Of a stretch of 32,708 nucleotides of DNA, positions 19,608 to 28,524 are shown piece after piece. Below the pieces are notes generated by a model that worked only from the letters and a program-made list of their open reading frames with translations, was not told where the DNA came from and did no database searches. Source of the DNA: Baffinella frigidus (taxonomy: Eukaryota > Cryptophyceae > Cryptomonadales > Baffinellaceae); NCBI GenBank assembly GCA_026770585.1, contig MU646306.1, positions 1,767,661-1,800,368 on the forward strand, written 5' to 3'. Every line of letters starts with the position of its first letter. Within the stretch, counting starts at the first letter, position 1. Position numbers and translations under genes: made by a program.

Positions 19608-20036
19608 AAGGGGGTTCATGAAAGATGCCGGTACAGGGGTACCTCGCTCATAATAAAGCGCTCCCCCCCGATGAGCTTAACGATGGGATACCAGGGGCCT
19701 TCAGCCGACTTGCGTTATCCTGAGTGTGTGTGCGAGGTCTGTGCCTCTTTGGCCTAACTCAAACGCCTGATGAGGATACCCTTTCAGCCGGTTCTGCCGG
19801 ATCCTCTGTACAGGAGGGCTTGATGTGATCCGAAAGGAAGCGTGGCCTTTCTACAGAACAATTTCCGGTGTCCGCCTATGTTGGGAGCTCGAAGAACCTA
19901 AAGGACCTAAAGGACTTACTGAATACCTAGGACCATCAAAGGGCCCTAGGCATAGGCCTACTGTAGGGTCCTGGGGGGGTGCGTTTTTTTATGAGCGAGG
20001 TACCCCTGTAAGGGGGTTCATGAAAGATGCCGGTAC
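19608..20036. mobile_element. Composite MITE family 1 element in 27-bp direct repeats
   Basis: The left and right family-1 ends (19632-19668 and about 19960-20010) are about 300 bp apart instead of the usual ~70. The interior (about 19669-19920) is unrelated DNA that includes one reverse copy (19879-19899) of the 23-bp repeat from 6267-6404. The whole sits between 27-bp direct repeats, 19608-19634 and 20010-20036 (AAGGGGGTTCATGAAAGATG...), far longer than the family's TA duplication. Confidence 0.8.
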
Positions 20037-20123
20037 GGCGTACAACGGAGAAAACGTTGTGAAGCAGAGGTGTGGTTAGTGTGGGTAGGAGGGTGGGATG
20101 GCAATTTTGACCACAGCAGTGCA

Positions 20124-20208
20124 TATTCCTTGAGTGGCGATGCGGTCAAATTTGACCGCAAAGAGGTCTTAGGCAGGTCCTAGGTCCCTACTCGCCACTT
20201 ACGGGATA
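20124..20208. mobile_element. MITE family 2-like copy
   Basis: Ends TATTCCTTGAGTGGCGA and TCGCCACTTACGGGATA, 85 bp, with GTCAAATTTGACC near the left end. The core is inverted relative to other copies (AGGCAGGTCCTAGG). Confidence 0.75.
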
Positions 20209-20216
20209 CGTATGCA

Positions 20217-20324
20217 CACACCCCTTGAGTGCCCATAGGGCGAATATTCACCCTAACTCGCCCTAGCTAGGCAGCTCCTGGCGCTACCGTAGGGTGTATG
20301 CGCCTGCTCGCCACTCAAGGGATA
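20217..20324. mobile_element. MITE family 2-like copy
   Basis: Ends ACCCCTTGAGTGCCC and CTCGCCACTCAAGGGATA, about 108 bp, with CTACCGTAGGGTGTATGCG near the right. It lies 8 bp from the previous copy. Confidence 0.72.
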
Positions 20325-22108
20325 CAGACCTAGAGTAGACTGGTAACAAGACGGTCTTACGGGACAGTTGTGTCAGAACGGGACCTATGAGGGGACAGCA
20401 GATGCCCTCTCCTAAACCATGGGAAATAGAACCACGTGAGGGATAAAAGTCCAAGGTAAGATCAACTTCTCAAGTTCTCCTGATTGAATAAACCTGGCCA
20501 CCTGAGCCACTTATTAAATCGCGACAAGTAGACCCTACTAAGTGGACTGTACCAAAGTAGATCACACACACCCGAATGCAACTGATCAAAGCAAAAGCTT
20601 CAAAATTTAAATCTGGAAAAGGCAATTGTGGGATTGTGGGACAAATGTGCTACAAACGCGAGGTGGAAACGGGTAGCACCTTCTATTCGCAGAATCCTCA
20701 CATGACTTTTGCTGAGAGGGGAGCAGATTCACTCTCCTAGACTAAGGAAGATGTTTAGGTATCTTTACTCAGGGGCAATCCTACAGAGACACCTAAAACA
20801 ACGAAACTTAAGAAAACGAACCGGATTCGACTCCTGCGTTTTTTTAAATTATGAAAGATTTGACTAAATCTCGCGATCAAGCCGTTGGTATCAAAAAAAC
20901 TCGACCAAACGCCCCTGTAGTTGGCTAATCCCTGGCCACTTACACTTGAGCCTCACCGTTTCGGTATGTGGCGCAAAAAAAAGGTCTTCGATATACTGCA
21001 CATCAGACTGGTGTACAACTAGGCCCCACACAACCCAGAGACACGTCCACACCTTGTTTGAATGGTATTGTTTCACCTTTCAAGCGTTTGGGTTTCGTGC
21101 CTGGACTGCGAGAAAGCTTTGCACAAACCAGATCCGCATCTTTTTGACACGCACTTTGAAACGCCGTGAGAAACCACGTGAGGGATAAAGGTCTATTTTT
21201 GCCGCCCGCTGCTCGGGAAGAGACATGTGTTCTTATCAAATGGCGCATCAATGGAAGATACAGGTGACAGCATGGAGAAAGAAATGTGTACAAAATGTAA
21301 GACCCAGCCGAGACTAATAGTTTACAAAATCGGGATTTGTCTTTTTGTTTCCACGCGTCCGGTGCGACAATCGATGTTAAGGTTATAAGAGGCGCGGGTC
21401 CCACGAGAACGCCTTAGGTGCAACCCGTGGGAACCCCTCTCTCATAGAAACTACCCCCTGCTAACCCTGCGTTATTTCCGCTATTTCCGAGGATGGGGGA
21501 AAGCGAGGCTTACTAATTTGACAAACACGACCGCTGTACGCCAGTAAAAGAGATAGGCCAAGACGCAGGGCTCTAGCGCCCGGAACCATCCCGTAGGGGT
21601 GGATCATTCAATAGAACGTCTCGCCCGCTAGGATGGTACAAATTTGGCCGGGGATTGGAGCCATTTGATCTGCCACGCGTTTCCACGAGGTCTCGTTTTA
21701 TAATTTGTACCAGAACGAGTTGCTTTACAAAACTCACGCACAGGTTATTTGGATCAGGAGGCTCAAAAGGTCCTTAAAAACCAACTTTACAAATTCGGTA
21801 TTTGTCCTTTTGTTTCCACTCGTCCGGCGCGACAATCGCTGTCCAGGTTACAAGAGGCGCGGATCCCACGAGAACGCCTTAGGAGCAACCCGTGGGACCC
21901 CCTCTCTCACCCCGGAACCCCCCCCCAGCGAGTTTGGAAACTACGAGCCTCGTACCCCCTGCGAACCCTGCGAGGATGGTACAAATTTGGCCGGGGATTG
22001 GAGCCATTTTCAAATTAATTTGATCTGCCACGCGTCTCCACGAGGAAACGTTGGGACAGACGTTCGAAGGGCACACGAGACGAAGGAGCGAGATATTGTA
22101 GAGGCAGC
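20325..22108. other. Gene-poor region with a diverged duplication
   Basis: No supported gene. Positions 21321-21445 are repeated at 21786-21910 (about 88% by eye; shared AGAACGCCTTAGG and CAACCCGTGGGA), and 21630-21690 is repeated at 21973-22045 (GGATGGTACAAATTTGGCCG, then GATCTGCCACGCGT). The second copies are closer together and the last carries a 12-bp TCAAATTAATTT insertion. CCACGTGAGGGATAAA occurs at both about 20433 and 21175. The sequence just upstream of 22109 should hold the TMEM214-like promoter. Confidence 0.7.
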
Positions 22109-25100
22109 ATGTCGTCGGACAACACCTACTACACGCAGGGATCCTCAAAGGACTTTCTCAAGTAAGCCACCCCGCCACCACCAGCACTTGCTTCGTGATC
22201 CGATCCTGACCGTTCGAACTCCTTTAAAGGGACAAGGGGTTTGATGACAAGTGGACGGTCAAGCCCGAGAAGAAGGTGGACGCATGGACAGAGGTGCCTT
22301 CCACATCCAACGTTCCCTTGCTCCACATGCCGACGGGTGGATTGCCTCCCCTGCGACTTATCCTGACGCAAGAGTCCGTTGTGGATTGCGATGCAGAGCG
22401 CGACACGGAGGAAATAGGTATCTGATTGCCATGCTTGAAACCAGGTGACCGGCATGAAGCAGAAGAAGAGCCAACTCTCTGGAGCCCAGAAGCGCACCAA
22501 GGCCGCCAAGGTCTCTCCCCCACCCAATCTCTAGAATCTACAGCCCCGGTCGGGAAGACAGGCTCTCGCTCTCCTCCCGAGCCCCGAGTCCAAGGCCGCG
22601 CTTTACTTGACCATCTGATGTAGATCTCTTTAGTGGGGTGCCCGAAGGGCTCACGTGAAACGGGCGGAGTCTGGAGAACACGTGCCGATGCCGCACAGGG
22701 GAGCTAACGGGGATTCGGGTCGGTTTGCGGTAGATCTCTCAACATCTCTTTTGGGCGAGGCGTTCCCCAAACCCCAAACCCCAACACCCCGAAGATATCT
22801 ACGCCTCGCACCCTAACCCCCACACCTCACCCCACACCTGAGCCCGAACCCCCCGCGCAGATCTCGGAAGCGGCGATGAAGGCCGCGGCCTCCGTGCGGG
22901 TGGACTTCGACGGCGAAGCGCTGGAACGCCTCGTGGCGAAGCAGCAGAAGAAGGACGACGCCGGGCCCAGGCAGCAGCAGCAGCGCAAGATCGGCGCGTC
23001 CATGATGGGCGTGGGCAATGAGGTGAAGATCAAGAAGGCCGGGGCGGGCGGGGGGAAGCGGGGCGGGGACGTGGTGGAGGAGCCGGGGTTTGACCGTTCG
23101 GTGGATCTCTCGGGGAAGCAGCTGCGCGAGAGCATGGAGGCGAACATGGCTCAGCACCAGGGACGGGTCGACCTGCAGCTGTAAATCCTGAACCCTACAC
23201 CCTCAACCGAAACCCTACACCCTACACCGTAAATCCTGAAGCGTACACCCTGAAACATAAACCACGAAAACTGATCCCTAAACCCTGAACCCTCAACCCA
23301 GAACCGTAAACCGTACACCCTGGACCCTGAACCCTGAACCCTGAACCCTGAACCCTGAACCCTGACCCTGAACCCTGTACCCTGTACCCTGAACCCTAAA
23401 CCCTAAACCCTAAACCCTAAACCCTAAACCCTAAACCCTCAACCCTAAACCCTCAACCCTCAAACCTCCCTGGACCACGCTAATCCCAACACCCTAACCC
23501 TAAAACCCGCACCCTAAACCCTACACCCTCAACCCTGAACCCTCACCAGGTTGAAGCTGGCGGAGGTGTGGGAAGAGGCGTTCTCGGAGAAGCGGTTCGA
23601 GTACGCGTGGGACGCGGCCACGGTCCACCCCGTCCACACGAGGCGATCCAGACATTCAGAATAAATGTTGATTGTAGACGTTTTTTGTGGGGAGTTGGTA
23701 CACGTGTTTGTGGGGAGTTGGTACGCGTGGGACGCGGCCACGGTCCTCCCCGTACCTCAATCCCCCACTCTCTAGCTCTGCTTCAGTTAAATTGGCCTGA
23801 TAATTTTCTCAGTGTTCACGCTAAAAGTTGTACCAAATTTGTACCGCACAACAGGGGAGTCAACTTCCGGTCTCATCAAATCATGAGACCAATTTAGCCG
23901 AGACAGAGCTAGACTTTACAACCAGTCGCGTCCCTAAAACGCCAGCCGCTTTGTAGAGGTGGGGACACGCCAGTACAGGCTGGATGCGTGGGTAAAACGC
24001 GACATGTAATCTCATAATGATTCTGATTTGATTTAAACATTTTGATGCTATCTCAGCGGTGATTATGTGCTATATTTTAAAGCTACGTGAAGGCTATGCT
24101 GACCAACACGTGACCACTTCCATCCTTGCAATACCACACACCTACGTTTTAATTTAAACCCGAATCCACACGAAACCAGGCTCTCGGGACCCCCCCCTCC
24201 AGCTGGACGACCCTCCCCCTCTCGCTGGTCAAATCGGACGCGCAATCCGCACTCGTCGAGTGGCTGTGCTCCAAGGAGGTGTCGGCCAAGGACCTCTCGG
24301 ACTTCGTGGGCTTCCTGGTGGAGAACGCGCTGCCTGGCGGGGGGGCCAAGGGCAACGGCGGCAAGGAGCGGTGCGTCTCGAAACCTCTGAACCCTGGACC
24401 CTGAACCCTAAAACCTTAACCCTTAACCCTAAACCCTAAACCCTGAATCCTAAACCCTAAACCCTAAAACTCAAACCCTCAACCTTCAGCCCTCAACCCT
24501 CGACCCTCACCCCTCCACCCTAAACCCGAAACCCTAAACCCTAAACCCTAAACCCTCAACCCTCAACCCTTAACCCTAAACCCTAAACCCTAAACCCGGA
24601 ACTTTGAACGCCAGACGCCTGAGCCCTAAACCCTCAACCCTACACCCTCAACCCTCATCCCCAACCCCCCAACCCCAAACACACAAACAGGTACGTGGGG
24701 CTGATCGCGCTCCTACAGCTGATCCTGCAGAAGTGCTCATCCGGGGCCGCGCCCGGCGCCTCGTGGCACGCGCACGGCCGACGCCTCGGAGACGTCGTCG
24801 CGCTCGCGCAGGTAATCTCGCTCTGCCCCAGTTCAATTTGTGCTCGTAGATATTTCGCCTCTCCCCGAAATTTCACAGGTAAATTTCATGGGGTGTGTCA
24901 CAAAATTCACCTGTGAAATTTCGGGAAGGGCGAAATAAAGTGCTTTTCCGGGACCGCGCGTGGCGCCTCGTGGCACGCGCACGACCGACGCCTCGGAGAC
25001 GTCGTCGCGCTCGCGCAGGTACGCAGGGCGCTCTGGGGGGATATTCCACGTGCGTTCTCGGAGAAATTTATGCGTTCTTGGATCCGTTTGTCTACTTTTG

Positions 25101-27787
25101 GTCGAGAATTGCCCGGCTCTTCTGAAAAACCTGTGCGAATGGACTTGAGAAATGACCCCCTCAGAGCTTTGCGTGGTGAGGCTTGTTTTTTGACCCTAGG
25201 ATTCACGGGATCGCGGTGGCCGTGCTACATTAAGGCTCGTACTACAACGAACCTATACTACACACGCCTTACACCACTGTCATGCCACACGTCTTCACGC
25301 GTGCGCCCCTTCTTTCGACCCGCCTCGGTACACAATTCCTAACGCATTTTTTTTGTATAATGAAAACGCAAAAAAATGTGACGCAAAAATGTTTGTTGTC
25401 AGGGGCGCGTGGCGTACGGGTCGGCACCCGCGCTGTCGTGGATGCTGGTGCAGCTGGCGGAGGGTGACGCGGGGGCGGCGCTGTCTGCCGCCCTCGCCCT
25501 GCTCCTCCCGGTGCCCTCAACCCCCGATCCAACACCCTGAACCATGAACCCTATTCCCCCAACCCTACACCCTATACCCTATACCCTGAACCCTAAATCC
25601 TGAACCCTAAACCCTTAAACCTTAACCCTAAGCCCTAAATCCTAAACCCTAAACCCTAAACCCTAAACCCTAAACCCTGAACCCTACACCCTACACCCTG
25701 CACCCTACACAATGCACCCTCAACCCTCAACCCTAAAACCAAAATCCTAAATCCTCACCCCTAACCCCTAAACCCTAAACCCTTAACCCTAAACCCTAAA
25801 ACTCCGAACCCCCAACCCTAAACCCTACACCCTAAACCCCACACCCTAACCCAGGTGCTCGAGTCCGAACGCGCGCTCGGCGGCAAGGTGGCGCTCCAGT
25901 GCTCGGAGGTGATCCACCACGCGGTCGGGGCCATCGCGGGGAGGAAGAGCAACGCGCCTCTCTCGTTCGAGACGCTGCTCGACGTGTCGCGGCTGCTGGA
26001 TCCGCCTGCGGGGACGGACGCGTCGTCCAACGCTGAGGCGGTCGCGCGGCTCCGCGAGTGCTGGGACGCCGTGGTGAGCACCCGAAACCCTCAAGCCTCA
26101 ACCCCAAACCATCAACCCTGCACCTGCACCCTACACCTGCACCTTCAAACCTGCATCTTAAACCTGCACCTTGAACCTGCACCCTACACCTGCACCCTAA
26201 ACCTGCACCCTCAACCTTCACCCCAAAGTTCAGGCCCTAAACCCGAAACCCTAAGCCCTGAGCCCTGAGCCCTAAACCCTGAGAACCCCAAACCCCAAAC
26301 CCCAAACCCCAAACCCAAAACCCTAACCCCTAAATTCCACACCCCAAACCCCAAAACCCAAACCGTAAACCCCAAACCACAGACCCCAAACCCCAACCCC
26401 AACATATACCTCAGGTGGACCACTCGGCCGTGGCGCTCGCCCCGGGGAAGTGCGCAGGCAAGGCCATGCCCGCACTGCTCGCGCTGATCGCTGCCGACGG
26501 GAACCCCCCCGCATACCAGGCACGCGCCCCCCCCTGCCCCCGCGCCACTCTTTCCCCGCGCCACTCCACGCGTCCCCCCCTGCCCCCGCGCCACTCTCAC
26601 CGAGTCACTCTCCTTCGTTCTGCTCTTGAGTCATCACGCCGGTTCCTGGTACTACCACTCGTGAGCCACTCTCGTTCGTGCTACTCTTCCGGTATCACAC
26701 CCGTTCCTGGTGCTACCACTGGCGCGTCATCACCTCGCTTACACGGACGACGCCTCCCAGGTTGATCTACCTCCCAGGCACAGGGGGTTACTCGCGCATA
26801 TGCACCACGCTAGGGAACTACGGCAGGACTAGTCTTAGGAGCACAGGAACACACCAGAGAACGCACCAACCTAGGGGCGGTTCGTTCAGACGAGTAACCC
26901 CTGTACCAACCCGCCTCTATGTGTTAACCGTGGTGCTGGGTTCCGGCAGACGCGCGCCCTACAGCTAGCGCGGCGGCTGCTCGGGAGCAGCGCGGGCGTC
27001 TCAGCTCTCGTGGGGAGCCACGCGTCACACATGGACGCCGTGACGCGCCTGCTGGAGGCCGTGGGGGCGGACGCGAGTGGGGTGGACATCTCGGCGTTGG
27101 AGGCGGGGCTCGGGAAGATGGTGGGTGAGTGCAAGACGATGATCGCGGCGGCGAGCAGGTGAAACCTTGACCCTTAACCCTTAACCCTTGACCCTTTGAC
27201 CCTTAACCCTGCACCCTCAAACCTAAACCCTTAACCCTAAACCCTGAACCCCACACCCTAAACCCTAAACCCTAAACCCTCCCTCAAACCTAAACCCTAC
27301 AACCTCAAAACTAACCCCATAGACCCTAAACCCTGAACCCTAACCCCAACCCCCAAACCTTAAACCCTGAACCCCAAACCCTAAACCCCAAACTCTTAAC
27401 AGGGAGGGCAAGGAAGGACTCGCGGCAGGGGCGGTGGCGGCGCGGGCTGACAAAGTGCGCAAGAAGGCGCTCAAGGCCGCGGCGATCGAGGAGTACATGG
27501 CGCGCTGCGCGGGGCTGCGCGCGAAGTTCGCGGGGCGGCGCCGGTTCCGCGCGCTCTCGTCACTCACGGTGCTCGCGCTCCTCTCGGTGTGCGCGCTGGC
27601 GGCGTTCGCGCACGCGCAGCCCGCGTGCCGCACGGCCGTGGCGCCGCTCGCCGCGCGCGTCGAGAAGGCGGCCGCTAAGGGGATGGACGGCCTCAAGGCC
27701 CTCTCCTTCACGGAGAAGGAGGTCGTCAGGGTCTACGAGACGTGTTATGCCGCCGTGGCTGACAAGCTCCGGGCGCTCGCCAAGTAA
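22109..27787 (+). CDS. TMEM214-like membrane protein
   Basis: Twelve exons: 22109-22161, 22230-22293, 22445-22510, 22861-23180, 23550-23606 (or -23600), 24203-24370, 24691-24811, 25403-25510, 25855-26073, 26415-26519, 26950-27158 and 27403-27787. All phases agree and give about 624 residues (human TMEM214 is 689). A Lys-rich N-terminus is followed by an all-helical body: TTLPLSLVKSDAQSALVEWL, YVGLIALLQLILQKC, SAPALSWMLVQLAEGDAGAA then ALLLPVLE, and LSFETLLDVSRLLDPP. These follow the TMEM214 family in order (compare its SLV, MWALGQAG, IMLPVLG and PLLDF blocks). A transmembrane helix (LTVLALLSVCALAAFA) lies near the C-terminus, also as in the family. TMEM214 is an ER membrane protein linked to stress-induced apoptosis in animals. 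The intron after 26519 would use a GC donor (CAG|GCACGC). The TAA at 23182-23184 is intronic (CT|GTAAAT). The TMEM214 match is from memory of the family, so moderately sure. Confidence 0.75.
23185..23545. repeat. Telomere-like array in TMEM214-like intron 4
   Basis: CCCTGAA and CCCTAAA heptamers with variants. It starts within a few bases of the donor GTAAAT and ends 4 bp before the acceptor ACCAG. Confidence 0.93.
23601..23753. repeat. Duplicated exon-5 end in intron 5
   Basis: Positions 23601-23633 (GTACGCGTGGGACGCGGCCA then CGGTCC-CCCCGT) recur at 23721-23753 with one mismatch. Between them TTTGTGGGGAGTTGGTAC is tandemly repeated. The duplicated block contains both candidate donors for exon 5 (GA|GTACGC and GC|GTGGGA), so the intron carries spare copies of its own 5' splice site. 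Confidence 0.8.
24385..24690. repeat. Telomere-like array in TMEM214-like intron 6
   Basis: CCCTAAA/CCCTCAA heptamers fill intron 24371-24690, from 12 bp after the donor to the acceptor AAACAG. Confidence 0.93.
24734..25018 (+). repeat. In-frame duplicate of TMEM214-like exon 7 with a hairpin between
   Basis: 24734-24811 (the 3' two thirds of exon 7) is copied at 24941-25018 with few differences; both encode ASWHAH-RRLGDVVALAQ and end at CAG|GT. The copy is preceded by AAAG, so 24941-25018 could be spliced as a 78-bp, phase-0 exon. Between the copies, about 24852-24888 and 24901-24937 form an imperfect foldback of about 35-bp arms (ATTTCGCC...CCGAAATTTCACAGGT). Whether the second exon is used cannot be told from sequence. 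Confidence 0.85.
25046..25156. repeat. Dispersed repeat, copy 2
   Basis: Diverged copy of 14336-14445, in TMEM214-like intron 7 right after the duplicated exon. Confidence 0.65.
25535..25853. repeat. Telomere-like array in TMEM214-like intron 8
   Basis: CCCTAAA/CCCTACA/CCCTGAA heptamers fill the 344-bp intron 25511-25854 up to the acceptor CCCAG. Confidence 0.93.
26085..26413. repeat. Telomere-like and CACCTGCA repeats in TMEM214-like intron 9
   Basis: Begins with CCCTCAA units, then a run of ACCTGCACC-type octamers (about 26117-26215), then (CCCCAAA)n to the acceptor CCTCAG. The ACCTGCACC variant is not seen elsewhere in the window. Confidence 0.9.
26779..26905. mobile_element. MITE family 3 copy in TMEM214-like intron 10
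   Basis: Ends CACAGGGGGTTACTCGCGCA and CAGACGAGTAACCCCTGTA, about 127 bp, 45 bp upstream of the acceptor of exon 26950-27158. Family 3 differs from family 1 in GGTTACTCG versus GGTACCTCGCTC. Confidence 0.8.
27163..27402. repeat. Telomere-like array in TMEM214-like intron 11
   Basis: CCCTTAA/CCCTAAA/CCCCAAA heptamers occupy essentially the whole 244-bp intron 27159-27402. Confidence 0.93.
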
Positions 27788-28524
27788 GTGAAATGCAAAG
27801 GGTGTTTCTCTGCGTCTGCATGTGTGCGCCCACAGGCATCGGTCTGAGCGTCACCACTCCCGCACAGAGGGCTACAAAGGGATTTTTGGGCACTGAGTGC
27901 CCGAGTTTCCGTTACCTTATCCGTGGGAACCACCCTCTGCCCCTACGGGTTGCCTACCGTAGGGTCCTAGGTCTGATCGCTCAGGGGTTATTCAAAATCC
28001 CTTCGAAGTCCGCTGTGTGGTGGCGACGCTGCGGATCCTTGCTTGCCACGGATCTTGCCACTTGCTATTGAGGAACCCGCCTTGATTGGTCGAGGGGAGC
28101 GGACCTGAGCGCCGGCGATGCCCTCTGGCTGGCGAGGACCTTTTCTAATTTAGCTCGAGGATGGTGGGAGGACCGGGTCTTGGAGCACTTTCCCCCTGAG
28201 GCGGGCCAGTCCAGGACCCGATCCTCACAGATAGCCGCCTGCTGCTCCCGCTCGCTCCATCGGTCGCCCATGGTTTCCCTCGCCCACTACCTCGCCTCAG
28301 AGAACAGGTCAGCTCACACGGGATTTGACCGGAAATCCTTGCACGCCAGAGCGCACGAGAAAAACCGACGCCTTATCCACGTCAGGGCTGACGTCGTTCA
28401 CTTAAGAGTAGGGATCGTAGGGAGACGTCATGCCTAAAGTTGACAACCACGACCGCGACAGCCTGCCCAGGCTCCCGTTTTCGACGCTCTTTGCTCGTCA
28501 ACAAGGCAAGGACAAGCACGAAAG
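27788..28524. other. Intergenic region TMEM214-like / ligase
   Basis: No gene was found. About 27877-28003 has inverted ends (AAGGGATTTTT...AAAATCCCTT) and an internal CTACCGTAGGGTCCTAGG core shared with the MITE families, so it may be a decayed element. The 21-bp element at 28362-28382 lies upstream of the ligase start. Confidence 0.55.
28362..28382 (+). promoter_or_regulatory. Shared 21-bp upstream element (ligase copy)
   Basis: Identical to 9383-9403 in sequence and orientation; it ends 142 bp before the ligase ATG. The flanks on both sides differ, so the identity is confined to the element. Function is inferred. Confidence 0.45.

Noticed and set aside
22109-23184. A separate 168-residue Lys-rich protein
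   Set aside because: The TAA lies in a good splice donor and the next exon joins in phase to the TMEM214-like body, so it is better read as the N-terminus of that gene.
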